Source: Hyphomicrobiales bacterium (GTDB lineage Bacteria > Pseudomonadota > Alphaproteobacteria > Rhizobiales > Rhizobiaceae). Taken from it: a stretch of DNA of 57,067 bases. The DNA lies in NCBI GenBank assembly GCA_002400845.2, contig NVRK02000035.1, positions 1 through 57,067 of the forward strand. Reading direction: 5' to 3'. The notes beneath the pieces were generated by a model, which was given only the letters and a program-made list of their open reading frames with translations, did no database searches and was not told the DNA's origin. Shown here piece by piece: positions 34,634-44,087 of this stretch (positions are counted from its first letter, which is position 1; each line of letters begins with the position of its first letter). A program made the translations under genes and the position numbers.

Positions 34634-35551
34634 TCAACTCTTACGTCCTACCACAAACTCTGCCGTTGCTTTTAGAATGTCTGCCTTGTCACCAAAGGGT
34701 TCTAGTGTTGATATTGCTTGGGCTGTTAGGTCGTCGGCAATGTGTTGCGCTTTGTCTAATCCATAAAGAGCAACCAGTGTGCCTTTGCCAGCGCCTTGGT
34801 CTTTGGCAACTTTTTTACCCATTTCAGACTGTGTAGACGTCACGTCTAAAATATCATCAGCCAGTTGAAAGGCTTGGCCGATGAGTTGTCCGAATTTCAC
34901 CAGCGCCGCGCGTTGTTGCATATTTGCGCCACCTAAGATCGCGCCTGCTTCGCAGGCATAGCGCAAGAGTGCGCCTGTCTTCATGGCTTGCAGAATTTTA
35001 ATCGCTTCTTCATCTAACGTGGTGGCTTCTGCTTCAAGGTCAAACATCTGTCCGCCCGCCATGCCGCCAACGCCGCTGGCACGTGCCAATTGCAAAACAA
35101 GTTCTGAACGTATGTTGGCGTCTTTATGGGTTTTTGGATCAGCTAAAATATCAAACGCTAACGTTAGCAAACTGTCGCCTGCTAAAATGGCTGTCGCCTC
35201 ATTCCACTTTTTATGAACGGTGGGTTGGCCTCTGCGCAAATCATCGTCGTCCATTGCTGGTAGGTCGTCGTGAATAAGCGAATAGCAATGCACGCATTCT
35301 AGCGCGGTTGCTGTGCGTAGAGCATCATCTGCTTTAATTCCAAAAAGGCTTGCTGTTTCCATCACCAAGAATGGACGAATGCGCTTGCCGCCATTGAGTG
35401 CGCCATGGCGCATGGCAGACGTTAGTTTTGCTGGGCGTGCAATTTCGCGTTCCAGTGTTTTTTCGTTTAAAAGGGTTTCAAGTTCTGCAGAAATTTTTTT
35501 CGCGCAGTCAGCCAATTTTGATTGGAAAAGAATTTGTGTGTTGGTGGGCAT
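34634..35551 (-). CDS. ispA: Polyprenyl (farnesyl) diphosphate synthase
   Basis: A 305-residue all-helical prenyltransferase that condenses IPP with allylic diphosphates to FPP. The first Asp-rich motif is 'HDDLPAMDDDDLRRGQP', the short-chain bacterial form with two residues inserted between the Asp, and the second is 'LADDILDVTST'. 'NGGKRIRPFLVMETASLFG' supplies the IPP-binding basic residues. The chain-length region fits FPP synthase. FPP feeds undecaprenyl and quinone synthesis; ispG of the upstream MEP pathway lies at 41 kb. Divergent from mtgA. Confidence 0.92.
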   Translation of the reverse strand: MPTNTQILFQSKLADCAKKISAELETLLNEKTLEREIARPAKLTSAMRHGALNGGKRIRPFLVMETASLFGIKADDALRTATALECVHCYSLIHDDLPAMDDDDLRRGQPTVHKKWNEATAILAGDSLLTLAFDILADPKTHKDANIRSELVLQLARASGVGGMAGGQMFDLEAEATTLDEEAIKILQAMKTGALLRYACEAGAILGGANMQQRAALVKFGQLIGQAFQLADDILDVTSTQSEMGKKVAKDQGAGKGTLVALYGLDKAQHIADDLTAQAISTLEPFGDKADILKATAEFVVGRKS

Positions 35552-35821
35552 TCATTTTCCTTGGGATGGCACGTAATATTTTGTTATAATTTAAATGGCA
35601 GTTGAGAGAGAAACGGTCAAGTATATTTGTGGTTCTTTAGCGTTCATAGGCGCTCATTGGGGCAGAGCGATATGTTTACTTTATCGCGAATAGGGGAGCC
35701 ATTAACAACCTACTCTTGAGATAACCCATGTTTGTGATAATGAAGGATGAAGGTGTCATTTTTGCATTCGCTGTTGTTAGGTGGTCGCAAATATTTGGTA
35801 TGCAATTATTGGGTAGTCTAG

Positions 35822-36676
35822 TTGTCTAAGAAGCCAGTTAAAAAATCAGTTAAAAAAAATGAGAAGCAAAAGTCCGTTAAAAAGTCTGCTGTAAAAACTG
35901 GCGTTAAAAAATCGGGTTCTAAAACCAGCATGAAGCTTAATTACGCTGAGAAACGTAATGCTAAAAAACACAGTTTCACCTCACGGTTTTTTGCTTGGGT
36001 CTTTAAATCGAGGCTCTTTAAGCTTGCGGTTAAAATTATGGTTGTCTTAGCGCTTATTCCGCTGGTCTTGACGGTTTTATATAAAATTGAATATGTGCGG
36101 CCTATGTCGACTTTAATGCTTGGGCGTTATTTGACCTTGCAAGAGGTGAGGCGTGACTGGGTAGAGATAGACGATATTTCGCCTGTTCTAATCAATTCGG
36201 TGATTATGTCGGAAGATGGAAAGTTTTGCTCGCACAATGGGGTTGATTGGCAGGCGCTTAACACAGTGATTGATGATGCGCTTGAAGGTGAAAAAACCAG
36301 AGGCGCTAGTACGCTAACCATGCAAAGCGTTAAGAACTTGTTTTTGTGGAACTCGCGTTCTTACATTCGCAAAGGCTTAGAAGTGCCTTTGGCGCTTTAT
36401 GCTGATTTGGTTTTATCTAAACGCCGCCAGATGGAAATTTATCTAAATATTGCCGAATGGGATGAGGGTGTTTTTGGTATTGAAGCGGCCTCTAAGCTGT
36501 ATTTTAAACGTAGCGCTAAAAAATTGTCAGCCACACAAGCTTCATTGCTTACAGTTACACTGCCTAATCCCAAGGGCAGAAATGCAGCAAAACCGACAAA
36601 ATCTATGAGGCGTGTTGCTAGGGTTGTTGCCAAAAGGGCCAAAAAATCGGGTTTCTATGTTGCCTGTACAAAATAG
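35822..36676 (+). CDS. mtgA: Monofunctional biosynthetic peptidoglycan transglycosylase
   Basis: Polymerises lipid II into glycan strands (GT51). The 284-residue protein begins with a very Lys-rich cytoplasmic tail (about 1-58), then a membrane segment ('MVVLALIPLVLTVLY', about 75-90). The catalytic Glu is in 'VIMSEDGKFCSHNGVDW', and 'GASTLTMQSVKNLFLWNSRS' plus 'RRQMEIYLNIAEWDEGVFGI' are GT51 blocks. The frame opens at TTG right after a stop, without a clear ribosome site; ATG 35931 would still keep the membrane anchor, so the start is uncertain. Confidence 0.93.
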   Translation: MSKKPVKKSVKKNEKQKSVKKSAVKTGVKKSGSKTSMKLNYAEKRNAKKHSFTSRFFAWVFKSRLFKLAVKIMVVLALIPLVLTVLYKIEYVRPMSTLMLGRYLTLQEVRRDWVEIDDISPVLINSVIMSEDGKFCSHNGVDWQALNTVIDDALEGEKTRGASTLTMQSVKNLFLWNSRSYIRKGLEVPLALYADLVLSKRRQMEIYLNIAEWDEGVFGIEAASKLYFKRSAKKLSATQASLLTVTLPNPKGRNAAKPTKSMRRVARVVAKRAKKSGFYVACTK

Positions 36677-36899
36677 TGAATGGGTTTTGAATGGGTAAAA
36701 GCTAAGTGATTCATATTACTTGATTATTGCAGTTTACTTATTATAAATATCTATATGAAAAAAAGCGCGAATAGGTCTGGTCAAATGCTGATTCTATCTG
36801 TATAAGCCGCGCCTTGAGAACAATGTTTGGGTCTTGCGATATGAAACGAATTCTTAATCGCTATTAAGAGCCCTTTTTAAAGATTTTGGAGTATAAGCT

Positions 36900-37085
36900 A
36901 TGGCTGTACCTAAGAGTAAGATATCTAGATCAAAACGCGGTATGCGCCGTTCAACTTCAGCGCTTAAAAAGCCATCATATGTAGAAGATAAAGATTCTGG
37001 TGAACTTCGTCGTCCACACCATATTGACCTGAAAACAGGCATGTACCGTGGTCGTCAAATTCTAGAAGTAAAAGACAGCGTTTAA
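36900..37085 (+). CDS. rpmF: 50S ribosomal protein L32
   Basis: A 61-residue ribosomal protein: '[19 protein letters not shown]' start and '[20 protein letters not shown]' end. The end lacks the zinc-binding Cys set of Cys-plus L32, as is usual in alphaproteobacteria. GGAG precedes the ATG. A CTTAAT/ATTAAG inverted repeat lies about 40 bases upstream; it might end mtgA transcripts. Confidence 0.97.
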   Translation: MAVPKSKISRSKRGMRRSTSALKKPSYVEDKDSGELRRPHHIDLKTGMYRGRQILEVKDSV

Positions 37086-37110
37086 TAGCGTTTCTTTTTT
37101 TGTTATTTTA

Positions 37111-37145
37111 AAAAGGCTGGAGCCATTGGTTCCGGCCTTTTTTTT
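37111..37145 (+). terminator. Intrinsic terminator of rpmF
   Basis: AAAAGGCTGGA (37111-37121) pairs with TCCGGCCTTTT (37131-37141) with one G-U, followed by further T. Clear rho-independent terminator 25 bases after the stop. Confidence 0.92.
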
Positions 37146-37230
37146 GTGTCAGTTTTGCATTATGAAGGATATAGCTTGTTATGGTTGTGTCTTCATAAAG
37201 ACTACAGCTTAAAGATCTGGGGAACGAATT

Positions 37231-37644
37231 ATGCTTACTAATGTACCGTTAATGATTGTGCCGTTTATAGTTTACAATGTGATGATCTTTTTTGGGGGGC
37301 CTGTGGATGTCGATATCTGGCATAATGTCGTTTTAAGCCTTGATATGCTCTCTGGCGCCACATGGGAGATGACCATGGGCGATTTAATGATAACCTTTGG
37401 TCTTTTATTACTGTTCTTTGAAATTATGAAAGCAACGCGCATTGGGCCTTCATCTATAATTGACCATTTGCTTTCTACTTTTGTATTCATCGCATTTATT
37501 GTCGAGTTTTTACTGGTTGAAGATGCCGCGCATGCCGTGTTCTTTATTTTAATGGTAATTACATTTGTAGATGTGGTGGCTGGCTTCTCGGTTTCTATTC
37601 GCTCAGCATCAAGAGACGTCTCTATTGGTGGTGGTGGCTATTAA
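37231..37644 (+). CDS. Small integral membrane protein, four predicted helices
   Basis: A 137-residue protein with hydrophobic segments at about 5-22, 50-65, 78-97 and 100-122, and a Gly-rich tail (S-I-G-G-G-G-Y). The short polar links ('MKATRIGPSSIIDHLLSTF', 'EDAAH') suggest a compact bundle. GGGGAACGAATT precedes the ATG. I do not recognise a named family with confidence; similar small proteins occur in alphaproteobacteria near rpmF. Function unknown. Confidence 0.7.
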   Translation: MLTNVPLMIVPFIVYNVMIFFGGPVDVDIWHNVVLSLDMLSGATWEMTMGDLMITFGLLLLFFEIMKATRIGPSSIIDHLLSTFVFIAFIVEFLLVEDAAHAVFFILMVITFVDVVAGFSVSIRSASRDVSIGGGGY

Positions 37645-37658
37645 AGCCACCCACTGTC

Positions 37659-38090
37659 TTAGCCAATATCTGCAGATAAGCCGCAAGCTTCAATCGCGCT
37701 AACTGCGGCTGCTTCATCATTGTCAGATGTGTCGCCAGATATGCCAACGGCCGCGACAATATTACCTTTGCCATCACGGGCCAATACGCCGCCTGGTACC
37801 GGCACAACGCCGCCTTCAATAACGCTTGTAAGCCCAGTTAAAAAATGTGGACGCTCTGCGGCTTGCGCATTTGCCCATCTTGAACCTGTGCCTGTTGCTA
37901 AAGCGGCACGGGTTTTGCCGCTGGCAATTTGAAAACGATTAATTGAAGCGCCGTCTTGTGATTGGAATGCTTTTAGGTTGCCGCCACTGTCGTACACAAC
38001 GACTGCAATTGGCTTTAGGTCTAATTCTTTTGCCTTGGTGAATGCTTCGCGAATCATTTTATTTGCGCGCGCTAGAGATAGTGTAGCCAT
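37659..38090 (-). CDS. GlcG/HbpS family heme-binding-type protein
   Basis: A 143-residue single-domain protein: 'LSLARANKMIREAFTKAKEL', 'IAVVVYDSGGNLKAFQSQDG', 'GGVVPVPGGVLARDGKGNIV' and 'AVGISGDTSDNDEAAAVSAI' match DUF336/GlcG/HbpS. Some members bind heme or cobalamin, others assist small-molecule metabolism. No signal peptide, so cytoplasmic. It converges with the small membrane-protein gene and is divergent from the PAS-GGDEF-EAL gene. Confidence 0.9.
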   Translation of the reverse strand: MATLSLARANKMIREAFTKAKELDLKPIAVVVYDSGGNLKAFQSQDGASINRFQIASGKTRAALATGTGSRWANAQAAERPHFLTGLTSVIEGGVVPVPGGVLARDGKGNIVAAVGISGDTSDNDEAAAVSAIEACGLSADIG

Positions 38091-38134
38091 TAAAAATCCT
38101 ATTAAATATTAGATGTCGTTATTATTACCTGCCA

Positions 38135-38142
38135 TTAACCAT
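38135..38142 (+). promoter_or_regulatory. CtrA half-site-like TTAACCAT
   Basis: TTAACCAT lies 44 bases before the start of the PAS-GGDEF-EAL gene. It matches the half-site reported for CtrA in alphaproteobacteria, but an eight-base AT-rich word is expected a few times by chance in this window. Confidence 0.25.
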
Positions 38143-38185
38143 TTTATTATACAGATAGACAAAATAATTTCATTGGGGTTGTGTC

Positions 38186-39961
38186 GTGAAAACTAAAGAA
38201 CATTTTGATATTAAAACAGACGTAAAGCAAGATGATTCTAGTATGTTGGAAGGTATTTCGGAGCGTATTGCGCGTTCATCTGGGCAAGCATTTTATGTTT
38301 GGGATATTAAAAGCGACAAGATTGAATGGAGCCGAGGCTTTAGAGAACTGATTGGCTTTAATAAAGATGAAGAGCGTCACCTTTATGGCCGTTCTTATGA
38401 GGGTTTGATGGGGGCTAAAAGCCAAGACACGAGATTTGGTAAAATTATTACTGGTGAAGTGTTGGCCGATAAAGAAAAGCCCGTTTCGTATCAATGTATT
38501 TATAACATTCAGTATGACACGACTAAGGAAACGCCTGCTATTTGGATTGAAGATTCTGGTTGTTGGTATGCCGATGAGACTGGCAGGCCAATGCGTGCGG
38601 AGGGTACAATTCGTATCATTACTGAGCGCAGAAAATCTGAAGATGATTTGCGTCGTAAATCTGATTTTGATGACACAACAGGATTGCCAAACAGACGGGC
38701 TTTGGAAAAATATATAACCGAGACAATTAGCAAAACCAATCAAGAGAGCAGTGTTTCTGCATTTATGATTTTAGCGATTGAGCGCGTTGAAATGATTAAT
38801 GACGTTTATGGTTTTGCAGCAGGCGATGAAGTTTTGAAAAAGATTGGCGAACTTATTCGCTCAAAGTTGCGTGCAGGTGATGTTGTTTGTAGGTTTTCGG
38901 GCTCAAAATTTGGTATTATTTTAAACAAGTGTTCGCCTGTTGAAATTTATGACGCTGGGCAGCGTTTGTTAAATACAATTTCGGTTGAGATAATCAAAAC
39001 ACCAAGTGGTTATGTTTCTACCAATGGTGTTATTGGCGCATGCTTTTTGCCACAACACGCAGAAACGCCACGAAAAGCAATTCATGCGGCGTTTCAGGGC
39101 ATGAAAAATGCAAAAAAAGAATCTGACAATCGGGTTGGGGTATATTTTCATGATGCTGTTCAACGCAGAAAATTTGAAGAACAGGCCGTGTTTTCATCTC
39201 AAATTGTTAATGCACTTGAAAATGATAGAATTGAATTAAGCTATCAACCTGTCGTGGGCCAAAATTATAAACCTGCATTTTATGAAGCGTTGGTTCGGAT
39301 AAAAACCGAAGATGGTACGTTAATTTCTGCAAGCGATTTTATTGAAAATGTTGAGCGTTTAGGGTTAGTGCGTATTGTTGATCGCCGTGTTTTAAAGTTG
39401 GCATTACAAACACTGCGTGATTATCCAGATGCTGTTCTATCGATTAATGTGAGTAATGATACTGTTCTAGATGCAAAGTGGTTGTCTGATTTAGCACTTG
39501 GTCTGGCTGGTGTAGAAAATGGCGCGGCAAGATTGATTGTCGAAATAACAGAGAGCATTGCCGCTGTTGATATTGAAGAATCCAAACGGTTTGTTGAAAA
39601 TGTTAAATCGATTGGTTGCCGTGTCGCGCTTGATGATTTTGGTGCTGGCTTTACTTCATTTTCTAATTTGAAACATCTGCCAATTGATATCGTGAAAATA
39701 GATGGTTTGTTTGGGCTGGACATTGCCAATAGCAAAGAGAACCAAGTGTTCGTAAAATCGTTATTGGCCTTAACGAAAGCGTTTGGTATGGAAACTGTTG
39801 TTGAGTGGGTGGAAGATGAAGATTCGGCCACTATGCTATTTGAATGGGGTACTGATTATTTGCAAGGCTATCAATTTGGCGCAGCTCTTTCGGTTGCTCC
39901 TTGGAAGAAGAAAGAGGTTGCATTTGATGCCCTCAAGTCCATGTCGGCATCGGTTGCTTAA
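38186..39961 (+). CDS. PAS-GGDEF-EAL protein, probable c-di-GMP phosphodiesterase
   Basis: A 591-residue cytoplasmic protein. A PAS domain (about 28-150: 'AFYVWDIKSDKIEWSRGFRE') is followed by a GGDEF fold (about 155-315: 'FDDTTGLPNRRALEKYI') whose signature reads S-G-S-K-F in 'CRFSGSKFGIIL', so diguanylate cyclase activity is probably lost. The EAL domain (about 330-580) keeps 'FYEALVRI', 'LSINVSN', 'LIVEITES', 'VALDDFGAGFTSF' and 'IVKIDGLF', so hydrolysis of c-di-GMP is likely intact. The degenerate GGDEF may sense GTP. GTG start with GGGG upstream. Monocistronic and convergent with the transglycosylase gene. Confidence 0.92.
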   Translation: MKTKEHFDIKTDVKQDDSSMLEGISERIARSSGQAFYVWDIKSDKIEWSRGFRELIGFNKDEERHLYGRSYEGLMGAKSQDTRFGKIITGEVLADKEKPVSYQCIYNIQYDTTKETPAIWIEDSGCWYADETGRPMRAEGTIRIITERRKSEDDLRRKSDFDDTTGLPNRRALEKYITETISKTNQESSVSAFMILAIERVEMINDVYGFAAGDEVLKKIGELIRSKLRAGDVVCRFSGSKFGIILNKCSPVEIYDAGQRLLNTISVEIIKTPSGYVSTNGVIGACFLPQHAETPRKAIHAAFQGMKNAKKESDNRVGVYFHDAVQRRKFEEQAVFSSQIVNALENDRIELSYQPVVGQNYKPAFYEALVRIKTEDGTLISASDFIENVERLGLVRIVDRRVLKLALQTLRDYPDAVLSINVSNDTVLDAKWLSDLALGLAGVENGAARLIVEITESIAAVDIEESKRFVENVKSIGCRVALDDFGAGFTSFSNLKHLPIDIVKIDGLFGLDIANSKENQVFVKSLLALTKAFGMETVVEWVEDEDSATMLFEWGTDYLQGYQFGAALSVAPWKKKEVAFDALKSMSASVA

Positions 39962-39969
39962 GTAAATTT

Positions 39970-40824
39970 TTAGTTCTTGCTAACGATGCATGCGCCTCCT
40001 GCCCTGCGTAATTTGATGCAAATTGAGTTTGCTTCTTTTTTGTTATTTGCACCAATTCTAACGGCATAGATTGATTTTTTGCCCATCGGTGTTTTTCGTC
40101 TTTGTGTATAGGCTTTATATTTTTTTAAAGATGGTATGCGAGCGCGTAATCGCTTCAATGTTCTAAGGGCAGATGATTTTTTAAAGTTACCAGCAATTTG
40201 AATGCCCCAAGGTTTACGAATAATTTTTGCCATTGGTTTTGTGCGTGACATGATTATCGGAAGTTTTTTGCAGGCTTCAATAAAGTTTAATGTTGGCTCT
40301 AATGGTCGAAGATAAATGGCGTGCTTCTTGTCTGTAAAGGTTTCTGCTATTTCACCCGTAATGCTCAAAACATAGTCTTCTGTTTCTAACGGTAAATATC
40401 TTTTGCCACTAAGCCAGCCATTTACGCGGCCAGAACCTGCATTATAAGCGGCAGAGGCGAGACCAAGGTTTCCAAACTTTTCTTTTAGGTCAGATAATAA
40501 AGAAGCGGATGCAGAAATGGCTTCATCATAATTATAAGGGTTTTTTAAGCCGCGCAGTTTTGCGGTTGCTGGCATGAATTGTGCGATGCCTTGTGCACCA
40601 ACAGGTGATAAAGCAAGGTGATCGAAACGGCTTTCTTTCCAAATGAGGCGGGCAAAATAGCTTGGTGGTAGATTGTGTTTTTGGGCAGCAGCGCTTATTT
40701 TCAGGCAGATTTGCTGAATGCTCGGCGATATTTTGGGTGGTACAGGTTTTTCTTGCGACTTTGCTATAAGTGGCGTGGATAAAAATATGCAAAATAATAA
40801 ACTAGAGATAGAATTTAGTTTCAT
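39970..40824 (-). CDS. Lytic murein transglycosylase with SPOR-like tail
   Basis: A 284-residue exported protein. After a signal peptide (about 1-23) comes an SLT domain: 'PPSYFARLIWKESRFDHLAL' with the catalytic Glu, 'SPVGAQGIAQFMPATAKLRG' and 'GLASAAYNAGSGRVNGWLSG'. The C-terminal about 75 residues ('WGIQIAGNFKKSSALRTLKR' to 'SIYAVRIGANNKKEANSICI') have the pattern of a SPOR domain, which binds denuded glycan at division sites. It cleaves glycan strands to anhydro-muropeptides. Thirty bases downstream of ispG, likely co-transcribed. Confidence 0.9.
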   Translation of the reverse strand: MKLNSISSLLFCIFLSTPLIAKSQEKPVPPKISPSIQQICLKISAAAQKHNLPPSYFARLIWKESRFDHLALSPVGAQGIAQFMPATAKLRGLKNPYNYDEAISASASLLSDLKEKFGNLGLASAAYNAGSGRVNGWLSGKRYLPLETEDYVLSITGEIAETFTDKKHAIYLRPLEPTLNFIEACKKLPIIMSRTKPMAKIIRKPWGIQIAGNFKKSSALRTLKRLRARIPSLKKYKAYTQRRKTPMGKKSIYAVRIGANNKKEANSICIKLRRAGGACIVSKN

Positions 40825-40854
40825 AGTCGGTTGCCCAATTCCGAGTGATTTCTA

Positions 40855-42108
40855 TTAAGATATTGTATAGTTCTCTTCGATGTAAGACTGCACCATTTTT
40901 TCAAAATCAGCAGCAATATTATTGCCGCGCAAGGTGGCGGCTTTTTTTCCGTCAATGAATACAGGTGCGGCTGGCGTTTCACCAGTGCCCGGTAAAGAGA
41001 TGCCAATATGGGCATGTTTGGATTCGCCAGGTCCATTTACAATGCAGCCCATTACAGCAACGTTTAAACCTTCAACACCTGGATGCTTTTCGCGCCATAT
41101 AGGCATGTTTTTTCGAAGGTCGCTTTCAATTTTTTGTGCCAGTTCTTGGAACACAGTAGAGGTTGTGCGCCCACAGCCTGGGCAAGCCGCAACGGATGGT
41201 ACAAATGAACGAAACCCCATGGTTTGCAATAATTCTTGTGCAACTTGTACTTCTCTTGTGCGGTCACCATTTGGTTCTGGTGTTAGCGAAATACGAATTG
41301 TATCGCCAATGCCTTGTTGCAATAAAATACCAAGCGCGGCGCTGGATGCAACAATGCCTTTTGAGCCCATGCCAGCTTCGGTTAGGCCCAAATGCAATGC
41401 GTGGTCTGAGCGTTTTGCTAAGTCTGCATAAACGGCAATTAGGTTTTGCACTTGGCTTACTTTGGCAGATAATATTATTTTATCACGTGGTAGGCCAATG
41501 TCTTCTGCCATTTGAGCAGAAAGAAGTGCGGATTGCACTATCGTTTCACGCATAACTTGTGTCGTAGACATGGGCGAACCATTGGCAGAATTTTCATCCA
41601 TTAATTTTGTTAGCAATGCTTGGTCTAGCGATCCCCAATTAACGCCAATGCGCACAGGCTTTTCGTATTTGATTGCCATTTCGATAATCGCGCTAAATTG
41701 TTTGTCTTTTTTGGCTTTAAATCCAACATTACCAGGATTAATGCGATATTTATCCAAGGCTTGAGCGCAGTCAGGGTGATCGGCTAATAATTGGTGTCCA
41801 ATATAATGAAAGTCTCCAACGAGCGGAACATCAATATTGCGCTTCAATAGACCTTCTTTAACGTAGGGTACAGCAGCGGCGGCTTCGTTTTTATCAACGG
41901 TAATACGAACAATCTCAGAACCTGCTTCTGCAAGGGCTGCGACCTGATCTATGGTGGACTGAATGTCTGCGGTGTCTGTGTTGGTCATAGACTGGACAAC
42001 AATAGGCGCGCCACCACCGCAAATTACATTTCCAATTTTAACTGGAACTGTTTTTTTTCTAGCAAGGGGAGTTGTAAGATAAGATTGATTTGTCATATTG
42101 CTTTGCAT
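40855..42108 (-). CDS. ispG: 4-hydroxy-3-methylbut-2-enyl diphosphate synthase (flavodoxin)
   Basis: The seventh-step MEP-pathway iron-sulfur enzyme. From ATG 42108 it has 417 residues; ATG 42096 is also possible, and the longest frame (42195) adds an unlikely Cys-rich leader. TIM-barrel blocks '[20 protein letters not shown]' and '[20 protein letters not shown]' are present. The [4Fe-4S] cysteines are in '[17 protein letters not shown]' and '[20 protein letters not shown]'. It supplies precursors for ispA at 34.6 kb. Confidence 0.95.
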   Translation of the reverse strand: MQSNMTNQSYLTTPLARKKTVPVKIGNVICGGGAPIVVQSMTNTDTADIQSTIDQVAALAEAGSEIVRITVDKNEAAAAVPYVKEGLLKRNIDVPLVGDFHYIGHQLLADHPDCAQALDKYRINPGNVGFKAKKDKQFSAIIEMAIKYEKPVRIGVNWGSLDQALLTKLMDENSANGSPMSTTQVMRETIVQSALLSAQMAEDIGLPRDKIILSAKVSQVQNLIAVYADLAKRSDHALHLGLTEAGMGSKGIVASSAALGILLQQGIGDTIRISLTPEPNGDRTREVQVAQELLQTMGFRSFVPSVAACPGCGRTTSTVFQELAQKIESDLRKNMPIWREKHPGVEGLNVAVMGCIVNGPGESKHAHIGISLPGTGETPAAPVFIDGKKAATLRGNNIAADFEKMVQSYIEENYTIS

Positions 42109-42175
42109 AACTATTCTTAGACCGCAGTAACATTCATTTCTACCTACAACTGAGTAGATAATCTTTTTACTAATA

Positions 42176-42200
42176 TTGGCAACTAAATTTGGCAACTAAA
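42176..42200. repeat. Direct repeat TTGGCAACTAAA, period 13
   Basis: Two exact copies (42176-42187 and 42189-42200) separated by one T in the gap between ispG and the DMT transporter gene. Possibly an operator or a short slippage duplication. Confidence 0.5.
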
Positions 42201-42309
42201 AATTTATATGGCACGATCACATTTTATAATCGTTGGTTATAATTATGATGCTTCAACTACAATGCATGTAATTGTGGCAAATGAGCGAATGACATCAAGG
42301 GAAATGTAA

Positions 42310-43206
42310 ATGAACCCAAATTTTGCAGGCATTGCTTCTATTTTAATGTGGTCGTTATTAGCATATTTTGTAGCGATCAGTGGTAATGTTCCACCGTTTT
42401 TGTTGTTGGGTCTAACCTTTGTTGTTGCAACATGTGTGGGCTTGGTACGCTTTCTATTTAAAAAACCTGATTTTTCTAAATTAAAAATTCCATTTGTTGC
42501 TTGGGTAGTGGGCATTGGTGGTTTATTTGGGTATCATTATTTTTATTATGTGGCGTTGCAAAATGCACCTGTGGCAGAAGCAAATATAATCAATTATCTA
42601 TGGCCCTTATTCATTGTTTTGGGTTCTGCATTTTTGCCGGGCGAAAAACTACGTTTGGCGCATATAATTGGTGCTTTGTTTGGATTTTCTGGCGTGGCAT
42701 TATTGGTAGGTAAAAGCCTGATTGGTACAGATAGTGGATTGGGGAGCGACTTGGGTAATGGCGGGCAATCTGAGCTGTATCCAAATATTGCCTATGGTTA
42801 TTTTGCCGCTATTTTATGCAGTTTGATTTGGTCTTCGTATTCGGTGCTTTCTAGGGCGTTGAAAAAAGTGCCAACGGATGCGGTGGTGTTTTATTGCTTT
42901 GTAACGTCAGTTTTGGCGTTTATCGCGCATGGCATAAGTGAAGAAACGATTTGGCCGCAGGGAATGTTACAATGGGGCGCTGTCTTGTTAATGGGATTAA
43001 TGCCCGTAGGCGGGGCTTTTTACACATGGGATTATGCTATGAAAAATGGTAATATCCAATTGTTGGGCAGTCTTTGTTATTTCATTCCTGTTCTATCGAC
43101 GCTAATATTGGTGGTAACAGGTACTGCGCCAATGTCTTGGCATTTAGGCGCGGCTACTGTTCTGGTAACGGTTGGTGCCTTGATCGCATCGCAAAAAAAG
43201 TTTTAA
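42310..43206 (+). CDS. EamA/DMT superfamily exporter
   Basis: A 298-residue protein with ten predicted membrane helices in two EamA repeats. Signatures: 'NPNFAGIASILMWSLLAYFV' at the N-terminus, 'ALQNAPVAEANIINYLWPLF' closing the first repeat and 'NGNIQLLGSLCYFIPVLSTL' in the second. This resembles the YddG-type aromatic amino-acid exporter branch, an inference. AAGGGAAATGTAA precedes the ATG. The methyltransferase gene follows seven bases later, so they are probably co-transcribed. Confidence 0.88.
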   Translation: MNPNFAGIASILMWSLLAYFVAISGNVPPFLLLGLTFVVATCVGLVRFLFKKPDFSKLKIPFVAWVVGIGGLFGYHYFYYVALQNAPVAEANIINYLWPLFIVLGSAFLPGEKLRLAHIIGALFGFSGVALLVGKSLIGTDSGLGSDLGNGGQSELYPNIAYGYFAAILCSLIWSSYSVLSRALKKVPTDAVVFYCFVTSVLAFIAHGISEETIWPQGMLQWGAVLLMGLMPVGGAFYTWDYAMKNGNIQLLGSLCYFIPVLSTLILVVTGTAPMSWHLGAATVLVTVGALIASQKKF

Positions 43207-43213
43207 ATATCTC

Positions 43214-43963
43214 ATGTCTATTGATGTTGTTGACCTTCGCGAATTTTATGCAACGCCCCTTGGAAAAGCGGCTGAAGCATCGCTTATGCGCGTCATAAAT
43301 TCGACCTTAGAAATTAAGCCAGATTGCGTTGTGGCTGGGCTGGGTTATGCAACGCCAATTTTAAGAAATTTAGACATTAAAAATACAATTGCATTAATGC
43401 CTGCACGACAAGGTGTGGTTCATTGGCCCGTTGGGGGTGATGCAAAAACTGTTCTGGTTCATGATGATGAATTGCCACTGGCGAGTGACAGTGTAGATGT
43501 TTTGGTGATGCTTCATGTCTTAGAAAATGCGATAGAACCAAGTGATGTTTTAAGTGAAGTATGGCGCGTGTTAGCCCCAGAGGGAAAAGTTGTTATCATC
43601 GTGTCTAATAGACGGGGCATGTGGTCTAGGTTTGAACATACGCCATTTGGCAATGGTCGCCCATTTAGTCGTGGGCAGTTAAGAAAATTATTGCGGCACT
43701 CTAAATTAACCCCTTTAATGTGGTTAAATGCATTGCATTTTCCGCCTTTTAAACGTGAAGCTTGGCTGAGAATTGGTGGCATTATAGAATCTGTTGTTAA
43801 GCGTATATCGCCACCTTTTAGTGGCGTGATTATTGTAGAAGCAACTAAACGCTTGTATCAAAATCTGCCTTCTAATCCTAAAAAAGTTAAACGCAGTTTA
43901 GTACCAGTATTGGTGCCGCAAAATGGGGTTACAAGAGCTGGAAAAGACGAGCAGGGTTCGTAA
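43214..43963 (+). CDS. Class I SAM-dependent methyltransferase
   Basis: A 249-residue protein. The Rossmann-like core is poorly conserved at motif I ('DCVVAGLGYATPILRN'), but 'SDSVDVLVMLHVLENAIEPS' and 'DVLSEVWRVLAPEGKVVIIV' are clear methyltransferase-11 blocks. 'RGMWSRFEHTPFGNGRPFSR' follows, a segment typical of the Rhizobiales protein found near hisC-tyrC. The C-terminus is basic with a hydrophobic patch. Substrate unknown. It is followed by 124 bases and hisC. Confidence 0.87.
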   Translation: MSIDVVDLREFYATPLGKAAEASLMRVINSTLEIKPDCVVAGLGYATPILRNLDIKNTIALMPARQGVVHWPVGGDAKTVLVHDDELPLASDSVDVLVMLHVLENAIEPSDVLSEVWRVLAPEGKVVIIVSNRRGMWSRFEHTPFGNGRPFSRGQLRKLLRHSKLTPLMWLNALHFPPFKREAWLRIGGIIESVVKRISPPFSGVIIVEATKRLYQNLPSNPKKVKRSLVPVLVPQNGVTRAGKDEQGS

Positions 43964-44087
43964 GTATGGTTAAATATGAAGTTTGAAAAAGAGCTGATCT
44001 GTCTCCATTAAAATTCTTTCTTTGATTTTATGAAATTGTTTCAATAAGACAATTAGGCTTAGGTAGTTTTAACTACACCAATAATTT

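Noticed and set aside
43966-43973. ATGGTTAA (CtrA half-site on the minus strand) before hisC
   Set aside because: Eight-base AT-rich word expected by chance several times in the window; target biology does not support it.
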